DNA of 64,000 bases from Clostridium_AD frigoriphilum (lineage in GTDB: Bacteria; Bacillota; Clostridia; Clostridiales; Clostridiaceae), in NCBI RefSeq assembly GCF_036541405.1, contig NZ_JAZHFS010000003.1, positions 186,001 to 250,000 on the forward strand. The letters run 5' to 3'. Both the position numbers and the translations under genes were made by a program. Each line of letters begins with the position of its first letter. Within the stretch, counting starts at the first letter, position 1. Shown piece after piece: positions 1 through 7,154 of the stretch. The notes below the pieces were generated by a model. The model saw only the letters and a list, made by a program, of their open reading frames with translations. It was not told the DNA's origin and ran no database searches.

Positions 1-229
1 TAATAATACTTATATAGTAAGTGGATTACTTTCTTTAGATGATTTAAATGAGCATTTAGATTTAAATTTAGTTTCCAAAGATTATAATACAATAGGAGGC
101 TTTTTAATTAATCTTATGGGATGTATTCCAAAGATAAATGAGGAAAGAACTGTTGAATATGGAGATGTAATATTTAGAATAGAGGAAGTTCGCGAACGAA
201 GAATAGAAAAAATTAAAATATGTATATAA
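1..229 (+). CDS. CNNM/HlyC hemolysin-family protein, C-terminal fragment (cut by window edge)
   Basis: The reading frame enters at base 2 and runs 75 codons to TAA at 227-229; the 5' part lies outside the window. The fragment is the CorC_HlyC transporter-associated domain. It has the typical 'YNTIGGFLINLMG' stretch followed by a 'YGDVIFRIEEVRERRIEKI' tail, and it aligns along its length with the C-terminus of the next gene (417-1736). The two are therefore tandem paralogues. Members of this family are membrane proteins with a DUF21 transmembrane domain and a CBS pair, some of which export Mg2+ or Co2+. The function of this copy is inferred from family membership only. It ends at a strong terminator and is not obviously co-transcribed with the following gene. 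Confidence 0.85.
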   Translation, partial: NNTYIVSGLLSLDDLNEHLDLNLVSKDYNTIGGFLINLMGCIPKINEERTVEYGDVIFRIEEVRERRIEKIKICI

Positions 230-230
230 G

Positions 231-263
231 AATTACCCTACTTTTAGTAAAGTAGGGTAATTT
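231..263 (+). terminator. Rho-independent terminator of the first hemolysin-family gene
   Basis: A perfect 14-bp stem, AATTACCCTACTTT at 231-244 with its complement at 249-262 and a 4-base loop. The 3' T-run is short. It lies 2 bases after the stop codon. Confidence 0.8.
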
Positions 264-416
264 AAAGTGGAGCAAATTATAACACTTTTTATATGAAGAA
301 AATTTGAATTCGTAGATAAATATGGTATTATATAATTAGGAAAGTATGTTATGATTATAATATACTAAGTATGGATAATACTAAGTGTATGTGTTGACTT
401 GGAAGGAGTTATCAAA

Positions 417-1736
417 GTGACTATTTTTATAAACATTGTTATCGTATTTTTACTGGTATTTATGAATGCTTTTTTCGTTGCCACAGAATTTGCAATGGTA
501 AAGGTTAGAAAATCTAGGATAGAAACATTAGTACTTGATGGAGCTCAAAATGTAAAATACACTTTAAAGGTTGTAAAAGATTTGAACTCGTATCTATCTG
601 CATGTCAGCTAGGAATAACGCTAGCATCACTAGGGCTTGGATGGATAGGAGAACCTGCAGTAGCTGCAATGCTCACGCCGTTATTTAACTTAATGGATCT
701 GCCAGAAGCCGCTGTGCACTCAATTTCGTTTATCTTAGGATTTTCACTTATAACTGGATTTCATATAGTACTTGGGGAGTTAGTACCAAAGTCACTCGCA
801 ATTATAAATACAGAGAAGATAGCAATGTATACAGCGTTACCACTGGTTTGGTTTTATAATATAACCTTTCCAATAATGTGGGCTTTTAACCATAGTACTA
901 GTTTAGTTTTAAAGATGTTTGGTGTATCACTAGTTGATGAACATGACATAGCGCATACTGATGAGGAAATAAAGTTATTAGTTGAAGAAAGTTATAATCA
1001 TGGATTAATAGATAAAACTGAATTAACTTTTATAGATAATATTTTTGATTTTTCAGAGAAAACAGTAAAAGAAATAATGATACCTCGAACTGATATGGAA
1101 TGTATTTACCTCGAAGATTCTTTTGAGGATATTATAGCATTTACTTTAGATGAACAGCTAACGAGATATCCAGTATGTCGTGATAGTAAAGATAATGTTG
1201 TTGGATTTGTACATATTAAGGATTTGTATAAGCAGAAAATTGAAGGGAATAGCCAAAAGATAGAGGATGTTATCCGTGAAATTAAATTTGTACCAGAATC
1301 ATTATCAATAAGTGAATTATTAAAAGTATTTAAGAAAGATAAGGTACAAATGGCTATAATTATTGATGAATATGGTGGAACATCTGGACTTTTAACTATT
1401 GAAGATATTTTAGAAGAAATAGTTGGAGAGATCCAAGATGAGTTTGATGAAGAGGTTAATGAGGTTATTAAAACAGAAGATGGTGGCTACAGTGTAGATG
1501 GAAAAGTTCTTATTGAGGATATTGTCGAACTGTTAAGTATAGATATAGAGGAAGAAAACATTGATACAATTGGCGGATGGGTTTATTCACAACTAAGCTC
1601 ATACCCACGAGTGAATGATAAAATTATTTATGAAAATTTTGAATTTATTATATTAGAATGTGATAGTAAAAGAATTAACAAAGTTAAAATTAAGAAGTTA
1701 GTTGAAAAGTCAATTGAAGAAATAATTGAAAAATAG
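417..1736 (+). CDS. CNNM/HlyC hemolysin-family membrane protein with CBS pair
   Basis: A 439-residue membrane protein with the order DUF21 transmembrane domain (about residues 1-190, starting with a hydrophobic helix and 'NAFFVATEFAMVKVRKSR'), two CBS domains (about 205-325, including 'VKEIMIPRTDME' and 'DEYGGTSGLLTIEDILEEIVGEI'), and a C-terminal CorC_HlyC domain. Relatives include bacterial Mg2+/Co2+ efflux proteins of the CorC/MpfA type, so divalent cation export is a reasonable but unproven role. The frame can be extended to TTG at 399, but AAGGAG at 403-408 sits 8 bases before GTG 417, so GTG 417 is the better start. The preceding gene is a paralogue. A strong terminator follows. Confidence 0.88.
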   Translation: MTIFINIVIVFLLVFMNAFFVATEFAMVKVRKSRIETLVLDGAQNVKYTLKVVKDLNSYLSACQLGITLASLGLGWIGEPAVAAMLTPLFNLMDLPEAAVHSISFILGFSLITGFHIVLGELVPKSLAIINTEKIAMYTALPLVWFYNITFPIMWAFNHSTSLVLKMFGVSLVDEHDIAHTDEEIKLLVEESYNHGLIDKTELTFIDNIFDFSEKTVKEIMIPRTDMECIYLEDSFEDIIAFTLDEQLTRYPVCRDSKDNVVGFVHIKDLYKQKIEGNSQKIEDVIREIKFVPESLSISELLKVFKKDKVQMAIIIDEYGGTSGLLTIEDILEEIVGEIQDEFDEEVNEVIKTEDGGYSVDGKVLIEDIVELLSIDIEEENIDTIGGWVYSQLSSYPRVNDKIIYENFEFIILECDSKRINKVKIKKLVEKSIEEIIEK

Positions 1737-1742
1737 TAATAA

Positions 1743-1785
1743 GCCCTTTTGGTTATGTAGTTAATAGCTAAGAGGGCCATTTTTT
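1743..1785 (+). terminator. Rho-independent terminator
   Basis: A 13-bp stem pairs 1743-1755 with 1765-1777 (three G-T wobbles, 9-base loop), followed by T6. It closes the hemolysin-family gene. Confidence 0.8.
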
Positions 1786-1819
1786 ATCTCGATTTATAAT
1801 ATAAATCTGAATAAATATA

Positions 1820-1878
1820 CAATAACATGAATAAATATTCATGTTATTGTTGATTTTTTTATAACTCTATTGTATAAT
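1820..1878 (+). promoter_or_regulatory. argC promoter with ArgR (ARG box) operator
   Basis: CATGAATAAATATTCATG at 1827-1844 is a symmetric match to the arginine repressor box (TGAAT-N4-ATTCA core) and sits inside a 13-bp inverted repeat (1820-1832 / 1837-1849). A second half-like site, TGAATAAATATAC, begins at 1808. The promoter just downstream is TTGATT at 1850-1855, a 17-base spacer and TATAAT at 1873-1878. An ArgR hexamer here would cover or abut the -35 element. Arginine repression of argC is inferred from this arrangement. Confidence 0.82.
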
Positions 1879-1917
1879 AATCTTTATTAATAAATTTTAG
1901 AGGCGAGGCGATTCAAT

Positions 1918-2955
1918 ATGATAAAAGCAGGTATAATAGGGTCCACTGGCTATGCAGGTGAACAGTTAGCATGGTTTTTATACAAGCATCCCAATGTCGA
2001 CGTAGAGTTTTATTCTTCACATAAATATGCAGATATTACTTATAGTGAAATATATAGTAACTTCTATAGTTATATAGATGATATATGTGTTGATATGGAG
2101 ACAGCGATAAGTAAGTTATCAGATATAAATGTTCTCTTTATTGCTATGCCACATGGCAAATCATTTGAAATAACACAGAAAGCACTAGCTCTTGGCGTAA
2201 AAGTAATAGATTTAGGTGCGGACTATAGATTAAAATCAAAAGATGTTTATGAGAAATGGTATAAAGTTAAACATGAAAGTGAAGGTCTGCTAAAAGATGC
2301 AGTTTATGGCCTTTGTGAATTAAATAGAGAAGCTATAAAAAAGTGCGATTTATTAGCTAACCCAGGTTGTTATCCAACAGCCACTATATTAGCACTCACA
2401 CCGATGTTAAATAGCGACATGATAGACACAAGCTCAATCATAGTTGATGCTAAATCAGGGGTATCTGGTGCAGGTAGAGCTGCAAATGTTGCCTCGCTTT
2501 ATACCGAATGTAATGAATCAATTAAAGCTTATGCAGTTACTACGCATAGACATACCCCAGAGATTGAGCAAGAACTTAGCAAGGCATCTGGAAATGATGT
2601 AACGATATGTTTTACTCCTCATTTAGTGCCAATGAACCGTGGAATATTATCAACTTGTTATGCAAAACTCACGAAAGATATAACTGAGCAAGATATTATA
2701 TCTTTATATAGAAATTTTTATAAGGATGAATTTTTTGTGAAAATTATTGATGGATTACCTGAAACAAGATGGGTAAGAGGATCTAATATATGTCATATTG
2801 GAATCAGGGTGGATAAGCGCACAAATAGGGTAATAATAATATCTGCTATAGATAATTTAGTTAAAGGTTCTGCAGGTCAAGCTGTACAAAATATGAATAT
2901 TATGTTCGGAATACCTGAAACCACTGGACTCGAAATTATTGCCATGGCGCCTTAA
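1918..2955 (+). CDS. argC: N-acetyl-gamma-glutamyl-phosphate reductase
   Basis: A 345-residue cytosolic enzyme that reduces N-acetylglutamyl-5-phosphate to N-acetylglutamate semialdehyde with NADPH, the third step of arginine/ornithine synthesis. The N-terminal nucleotide-binding loop GSTGYAGEQL starts at residue 8. The catalytic cysteine is in 'LLANPGCYPTA' (Cys151). A conserved 'HRHTPEIEQEL' stretch follows. Length is typical of the type 1 enzyme. The ATG at 1918 follows a GAGGCGAGGCG purine stretch. No other arg gene is in the window, so argC stands apart from argJBD here. Only a GNAT acetyltransferase follows. Confidence 0.95.
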   Translation: MIKAGIIGSTGYAGEQLAWFLYKHPNVDVEFYSSHKYADITYSEIYSNFYSYIDDICVDMETAISKLSDINVLFIAMPHGKSFEITQKALALGVKVIDLGADYRLKSKDVYEKWYKVKHESEGLLKDAVYGLCELNREAIKKCDLLANPGCYPTATILALTPMLNSDMIDTSSIIVDAKSGVSGAGRAANVASLYTECNESIKAYAVTTHRHTPEIEQELSKASGNDVTICFTPHLVPMNRGILSTCYAKLTKDITEQDIISLYRNFYKDEFFVKIIDGLPETRWVRGSNICHIGIRVDKRTNRVIIISAIDNLVKGSAGQAVQNMNIMFGIPETTGLEIIAMAP

Positions 2956-2997
2956 ACTTTGTGTAATTACATTTAACAATTCTCTTCGAAATATAAC

Positions 2998-3025
2998 TTG
3001 TTTTATATATGCAATTATGTATAAT
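2998..3025 (+). promoter_or_regulatory. Probable promoter of the GNAT gene
   Basis: TTGTTT at 2998-3003, a 16-base spacer and TATAAT at 3020-3025, 37 bases before the GNAT start. No ARG box is visible here, so the GNAT gene can be transcribed independently of argC. Confidence 0.5.
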
Positions 3026-3062
3026 ATTACTTACGGAAATAATATGATATGGGGGTAGATAC

Positions 3063-3596
3063 ATGGAAAAAATGTTCTTTGAAGTTAGAAAAGCAGTTAC
3101 TAGCGACATTGAAGAAATAAGGTTACTAGCAAAAAAGTCGTTTAAGTTGTATGCCGAGAATGCAGGAATTACGGGATTGGTAGCACCTTTTGAGGAATCA
3201 TATGATGATGTATTAAAAGCGATAGAAACTACTAATGTTTTTGTAGCTCTATCTAATGAGGAAGTTATAGGTAGCGTACGAATAGAGGTAAAACCTGATC
3301 ATAGTGCTTATTTAAGTAGATTTGGGGTTTCGTCGTTACATCAAAATAATGGCATTGGTAAAATATTAATGAATGCAGTTGATATTTCAATGATGGAGCA
3401 AGGAGTTACAAGTTTATATCTCCATACTGCATCTAGAATGTTTTCACTTATTAGATTTTATTATGGAAGATGCTTCTATATAGAGTCAACGAATAATGAG
3501 CGTGGATATATTAGAGCATTGTTATGCAAAGAATATGCAGTAGCAACATCAAAAGAATCCTTAGATAATATAATTTGTAGCGATAGAGTAGTTTAA
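3063..3596 (+). CDS. GNAT family N-acetyltransferase
   Basis: A 177-residue protein with the GNAT fold. The acetyl-CoA pyrophosphate-binding loop reads 'LHQNNGIGKILMNAV' (about residues 93-107; Q/R-x-x-G-x-G/A type), preceded by the beta-strand 'AYLSRFGVS'. 'SLIRFYYGRCFYIESTN' is the usual C-terminal substrate-side segment. The acceptor substrate cannot be read from sequence. Its place right after argC raises the possibility of a role in acetylated arginine intermediates, such as a short N-acetylglutamate synthase, but it has its own probable promoter and this is speculative. GGGGGT lies 7 bases before the ATG. Confidence 0.85.
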   Translation: MEKMFFEVRKAVTSDIEEIRLLAKKSFKLYAENAGITGLVAPFEESYDDVLKAIETTNVFVALSNEEVIGSVRIEVKPDHSAYLSRFGVSSLHQNNGIGKILMNAVDISMMEQGVTSLYLHTASRMFSLIRFYYGRCFYIESTNNERGYIRALLCKEYAVATSKESLDNIICSDRVV

Positions 3597-3601
3597 AGTG
3601 G

Positions 3602-3632
3602 AGTGAATATCTTAAAGATATTCACTTTTTTT
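3602..3632 (+). terminator. Rho-independent terminator after GNAT gene
   Basis: AGTGAATATC at 3602-3611 pairs with GATATTCACT at 3617-3626, followed by a run of seven T. Confidence 0.85.
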
Positions 3633-3664
3633 GTATATATTAATTAATTTTAAGAAATTATATG

Positions 3665-3707
3665 TTTACAGATACACCATAATGTAGTAAGATGATAATG
3701 AATCTCA
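3665..3707 (+). promoter_or_regulatory. feo promoter with Fur-box-like operator
   Basis: The promoter is TTTACA (3665-3670), a 17-base spacer and TAAGAT (3688-3693). TGATAATGAATCTCA at 3693-3707 overlaps the end of the -10 and the transcription start. Its first seven bases match one arm of the 7-1-7 Fur box (TGATAAT-N-ATTATCA), and the right arm is degenerate. Iron-dependent Fur repression is inferred. Confidence 0.7.
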
Positions 3708-3758
3708 AGTGACTATCTATATTATATGAAAATTGGGTATATTTTTTTAAAGATGTAT

Positions 3759-3773
3759 TGATAATGAGTTTCA
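3759..3773 (+). promoter_or_regulatory. Second Fur-box-like site upstream of feoA
   Basis: TGATAATGAGTTTCA has the same intact left arm and TCA end as the sites at 3693 and 6404. It lies in the feo leader, 33 bases before the first feoA start. Confidence 0.6.
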
Positions 3774-3806
3774 ATATTAACTATAATATTTATGAGGAGT
3801 GATTCT

Positions 3807-4043
3807 ATGGAAAACCTAATAGGACTAGACAAAGTTGATTTAAAATCTAGGGTTAAAGTTGTGAGAATAGTACAAGGGAGTACAATACGAAGAAGAATTA
3901 TGGACATGGGAATTACAATAGGTGTCCAGATAGTTGTTGAAGGTAAAGCTCCTATGGGAGATCCTATAGAGATACAAGTTAGAGGATACAAACTAAGTCT
4001 TAGAAAAAATGAGGCAAAAGATATCATGGTTGAATTAATTTAA
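3807..4043 (+). CDS. feoA: FeoA family protein (first copy)
   Basis: A 78-residue SH3-like FeoA domain protein, a small cytosolic partner needed for FeoB ferrous iron uptake. The family pattern is visible: 'VVRIVQGSTIRRRIMDMGI' followed by a basic beta-strand end with 'GDPIEIQVRGYKLSLRKNEA'. The frame opens at ATG 3792, but that ATG lies inside the ribosome binding site (GAGGAGTG, 3794-3801). ATG 3807, with 5 bases of spacing, is the natural start. It is the first gene of the feo operon, preceded by two Fur-like sites. A second FeoA follows after 50 bases. Confidence 0.9.
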   Translation: MENLIGLDKVDLKSRVKVVRIVQGSTIRRRIMDMGITIGVQIVVEGKAPMGDPIEIQVRGYKLSLRKNEAKDIMVELI

Positions 4044-4093
4044 TAGCACCATTTTTGATTGTTAGTCCTAAATAAATAATAATGGAGGCCGAA

Positions 4094-4321
4094 ATGACAA
4101 GTATGCCACTTAATTTTATTGGAATAGGGAAACTTGCAGAGATTAATTCAGTGCAAGGCGGAGAATCGCTACGTAAGAAAATTATGGAGATGGGAATGAG
4201 TACGGGGGCTATAATAAAAATTATGAAAAATGACAATGGTCCTTTAATAGTAAAGGTAGGAGAAACACGTTTAGTACTTGCTCGCGGTATGGCACAGAAA
4301 GTTATGGTAAGTGAAGTTTAA
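4094..4321 (+). CDS. feoA: FeoA family protein (second copy)
   Basis: A 75-residue FeoA-domain protein homologous to the preceding gene but clearly diverged. It shares the 'GESLRKKIMEMGMSTGAIIKI' and 'GPLIVKVGETRLVLARGMAQKV' segments. GGAGG at 4083-4087 lies 6 bases before ATG 4094. ATG 4082 overlaps the binding site and is less likely. It ends 25 bases before feoB. Paired FeoA proteins ahead of FeoB are common in clostridia, and whether the two form a heteromer with FeoB is not known from sequence. Confidence 0.9.
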   Translation: MTSMPLNFIGIGKLAEINSVQGGESLRKKIMEMGMSTGAIIKIMKNDNGPLIVKVGETRLVLARGMAQKVMVSEV

Positions 4322-4346
4322 AGAATAAAAATCATGGGGGGGAAAT

Positions 4347-6395
4347 ATGAGTAAAGATTTAGTAATAGCATTAGCTGGTAATCCTAATTGTGGTAAAACT
4401 AGTATGTTTAATGAATTAACTGGTGCAAAACAACATGTAGGTAACTGGCCTGGTGTTACAGTTGAGAAGAAAGAGGGAACCCTTAAATTTGAAGGCAGAA
4501 ATTTAACGGTAGTAGATTTGCCGGGTACCTATAGTCTGGGGGCATATTCAGAGGATGAAGTAGTAGCTTGTAATTTCATATTAAAAGACAAGCCTGATGT
4601 AGTTATTAATGTAATTGATTCTACTAATCTTGAAAGAAACCTGTATCTTACAATGCAACTATTAGAAACAGGTGCTAAGGTTATATTGGCACTTAATATG
4701 GCGGATGAGGCTAAGAAAAAAAATATACAAATAAACGTTAAAGAACTATCAAAACAATTAAATTTAACTATTATACCTACAGTAGCTCCTAGAGGGGAAG
4801 GTATAAAGGAACTAATGAGGGAAGCAATAAAATTAAGTGAGAAAGATAAAAGTAGTGTGTATAAAGTTGATTATGGTAAAGATATTGAAAAAGAAATTGG
4901 ATCAATTAAGGAAGCTATGTCACAAAACGCGGCAACTTTGGAATATCCTGCTGAATGGGCAGCACTTAGGCTTCTAGAAAATGATGAATATATAATGAAA
5001 TACATAAGTGCACAAGAAGATGGCGAAAAGATAAATAATAAAGTAGGAAAAAGCATAGAGAGGTTAATATCAGCAATAGGTTATGAACCTGATACTTTTA
5101 TAATTGATAAAAGATATGAAGCAATAAGTGATGCAACAAAAAATTGTGTTAAAAAAGAGGAAATTACAGAAGAAACTACATCTGATAAAATAGATAAGAT
5201 AGTTACAAATAAATGGCTTGGAATTCCAATATTCGGACTTATAATGTTTTTTATGTATCAAATTTCAATAAGTTTTGGTAATGGATTTCTAGGTGGAATA
5301 CTTGGCGATGGTATGGATGCATTAGGACAATTTTTAGGAAGTACATTAGCGAGTATTGGTGCACCTAAACTTTTAGTATCTTTTGTAACAGATGGACTAA
5401 TAGGTGGCGTTGGATCAGTAATTGTATTCATGCCAATGATTCTTACCATGTATTTTCTTATGTCTTTACTTGAAGATAGTGGTTATATGTCAAGAGCTGC
5501 ATATGTAATGGATAAACTTATGAGTTCAGTAGGACTTCACGGTAAAACTGCTATTGCTTTAATATTAAGTAGTGGATGTGCGGTGTCTGGAATAATGTCT
5601 ACAAGAACTTTAGAAAGTAAGAAAGATAGAATGATAGCTATACTAATTAGTCCGTTTATGTCATGTCCAGCAAGACTTGTAGTTTATGGAGTATTTGTTG
5701 CTGCATTCTTTGCAGATAAGAAAGTTGGAATTTTTAATGAAGGTGGATTAATAATATTTTTACTATATGTTTTAGGAATTGTAGTTGCAATACTCATGGG
5801 TAAATTTTATAGTAAAAAAGTATTCAAAGGAGACACATCTTATTTTATAATGGAATTACCTCCATATCGATTACCAACAGCTAAAAGTATATTTGTTCAT
5901 ATGTGGGAAAAGTCACAGCATTTTTTAACAAGAGCAGGTACAATTATTTTAGGAGTAGTTGTGATTGTTTGGGCGCTTTCAAATTTACCATTTGGAGTTG
6001 AGGCTGGAAGTCAGCACAGCATACTTGGTATAATAGGTACATTTATAGCTCCGGTATTTGCACCAGCAGGTTTTGGAAATTGGCAGTCAGGAGTAGCACT
6101 TATTACCGGCTTTGCAGCTAAGGAAGCAGTAATAGGAACCCTTGGAACTATATATGGGGTAGCTGAGGGACCACATCTTATAGGAGCTATTCAACAGGCG
6201 TTTACACCGCTTACAGCACTATCGTTTATGGTAATGACCCTCTTATATGTACCTTGCGTTGCAACTATAGGAACAATTAAAAAGGAAACTAACTCAACAA
6301 AATGGGCTGTAGTATCAGCAGTTGTAAGTTGCCTTATTGGATGGGTAGGAGCAGTTTTAGTATTCCAAATAGGAACGCTTTTAGGTTTTAAATAA
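4347..6395 (+). CDS. feoB: Ferrous iron transport protein B (GTPase-permease)
   Basis: A 682-residue inner membrane Fe2+ transporter. The N-terminal G domain has GNPNCGKT at residues 11-18 (G1), 'WPGVTVE' (G2 threonine), 'DLPGTYSL' (G3) and 'NMAD' (G4), and is followed by a helical GDI-like region. Two gate domains with multiple helices follow, including 'DSGYMSRAAYVMDKLM', 'SSGCAVSGIMSTRTLE' and 'SPFMSCPARL'. Length is usual for a clostridial FeoB. The start is preceded by GGGGGG. It lies in the operon feoA-feoA-feoB-DUF2325-feoC-like. Confidence 0.97.
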   Translation: MSKDLVIALAGNPNCGKTSMFNELTGAKQHVGNWPGVTVEKKEGTLKFEGRNLTVVDLPGTYSLGAYSEDEVVACNFILKDKPDVVINVIDSTNLERNLYLTMQLLETGAKVILALNMADEAKKKNIQINVKELSKQLNLTIIPTVAPRGEGIKELMREAIKLSEKDKSSVYKVDYGKDIEKEIGSIKEAMSQNAATLEYPAEWAALRLLENDEYIMKYISAQEDGEKINNKVGKSIERLISAIGYEPDTFIIDKRYEAISDATKNCVKKEEITEETTSDKIDKIVTNKWLGIPIFGLIMFFMYQISISFGNGFLGGILGDGMDALGQFLGSTLASIGAPKLLVSFVTDGLIGGVGSVIVFMPMILTMYFLMSLLEDSGYMSRAAYVMDKLMSSVGLHGKTAIALILSSGCAVSGIMSTRTLESKKDRMIAILISPFMSCPARLVVYGVFVAAFFADKKVGIFNEGGLIIFLLYVLGIVVAILMGKFYSKKVFKGDTSYFIMELPPYRLPTAKSIFVHMWEKSQHFLTRAGTIILGVVVIVWALSNLPFGVEAGSQHSILGIIGTFIAPVFAPAGFGNWQSGVALITGFAAKEAVIGTLGTIYGVAEGPHLIGAIQQAFTPLTALSFMVMTLLYVPCVATIGTIKKETNSTKWAVVSAVVSCLIGWVGAVLVFQIGTLLGFK

Positions 6396-6403
6396 TAAAT
6401 CGA

Positions 6404-6418
6404 TGATAATGAAAATCA
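6404..6418 (+). promoter_or_regulatory. Fur-box-like site downstream of feoB
   Basis: TGATAATGAAAATCA, with TATCA following at 6420-6424, lies in the 58-base feoB/DUF2325 gap. It is the same motif as the two sites upstream of feoA. A matching -35/-10 pair is not obvious, so it may be an internal regulatory site rather than a separate promoter. Confidence 0.55.
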
Positions 6419-6453
6419 ATATCATGGTTATAAATACAAAGGGAGGTGAAACT

Positions 6454-6765
6454 ATGTGCATATTACTAGTAGGTGGAGATAAACTTGGCAATATTACTGA
6501 AAAGTTAATACAGAATGGATTTAATGATATAGAGCATATAACCGGTAGAAAAAAGGATGCTAAAAATTTTAGATTACCAGGTCACATAGATTTAGTAATG
6601 GTTTTGGTAGATTTTGTAGGGCACCAGTTAACAAAGATTGTTAAAGAAGAATCAAGAAGATCTAATGTTAAAGTGGTATATTCCAAACGTTCATGGATAC
6701 ACATGGAAAAGAAAATACATGAATGTGCAAAAGAACTTGGGTGTAGTCGACAACCGGTTATTTAA
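6454..6765 (+). CDS. DUF2325 domain protein in feo operon
   Basis: A 103-residue protein beginning 'MCILLVGGDKLGNITEKL' and carrying 'GRKKDAKNFRLPGHIDLVMVLVDFVGHQL' (in two adjoining parts), the pattern of DUF2325 proteins often found beside feoB in clostridia. Its biochemical function is unknown. The Rossmann-like start (VGGD) and the conserved histidine and lysine residues suggest ligand binding. GGGAGGTG at 6441-6448 fixes ATG 6454; the longer frame from 6403 runs through the Fur-like site and is rejected. It is probably co-transcribed with feoB and the following gene. Confidence 0.8.
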   Translation: MCILLVGGDKLGNITEKLIQNGFNDIEHITGRKKDAKNFRLPGHIDLVMVLVDFVGHQLTKIVKEESRRSNVKVVYSKRSWIHMEKKIHECAKELGCSRQPVI

Positions 6766-6819
6766 ATGTAATATAAAAAAATAGAATATATGGATTTATA
6801 TGTAACGGAGGAATGTACA

Positions 6820-7098
6820 ATGTTAATGAAGGTACTTAAAAGGTTGGCTCAAGGTGACAGATATTCTAATAAAATAATGGCTAGAGAACTTGGCGTAGAT
6901 GAAGGAATGGTTGAACAGATGCTAATGCAACTTGAGAGGAAGGGATATATTGAGAAGGAAGATATGGTGTCTTGCTCTGGCTCATGTGATTGTGGAAATG
7001 CTACTAAAAAGTCAGGTTGCTGTAGTTCAAAAAGCGATATAATAATTTGGAAAATTACTACTAAAGGAAATGAAGCAATATTAAAAATGGCTAAATAG
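6820..7098 (+). CDS. feoC: FeoC-like winged-helix protein with cysteine cluster
   Basis: A 92-residue protein. The N-terminal part is a winged helix ('LKRLAQGDRYSNKIMARELG' then 'VEQMLMQLERKGYIEKED'). It is followed by a cysteine-rich wing, 'SCSGSCDCGN', and 'SGCCSSK', six cysteines in all. FeoC proteins in this position bind a cluster or metal and modulate FeoB, and some bind DNA. The clustered cysteines here fit metal or [Fe-S] sensing, which is inference. GGAGG lies 8 bases before ATG 6820; the upstream ATG 6790 lacks a binding site. It is the last gene of the feo operon and ends at a bidirectional terminator. Confidence 0.75.
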   Translation: MLMKVLKRLAQGDRYSNKIMARELGVDEGMVEQMLMQLERKGYIEKEDMVSCSGSCDCGNATKKSGCCSSKSDIIIWKITTKGNEAILKMAK

Positions 7099-7101
7099 AA
7101 A

Positions 7102-7137
7102 AGTAAAAAACAAGCATGAGGATGCTTGTTTTTTACT
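7102..7137. terminator. Bidirectional terminator between feo operon and histidine kinase
   Basis: A perfect 16-bp stem (7102-7117 / 7122-7137) with a GAGG loop, A-rich on one side and T-rich on the other. It can stop the feo transcript and the converging kinase transcript. Confidence 0.88.
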
Positions 7138-7154
7138 CCTTTATAATTTGAAAA

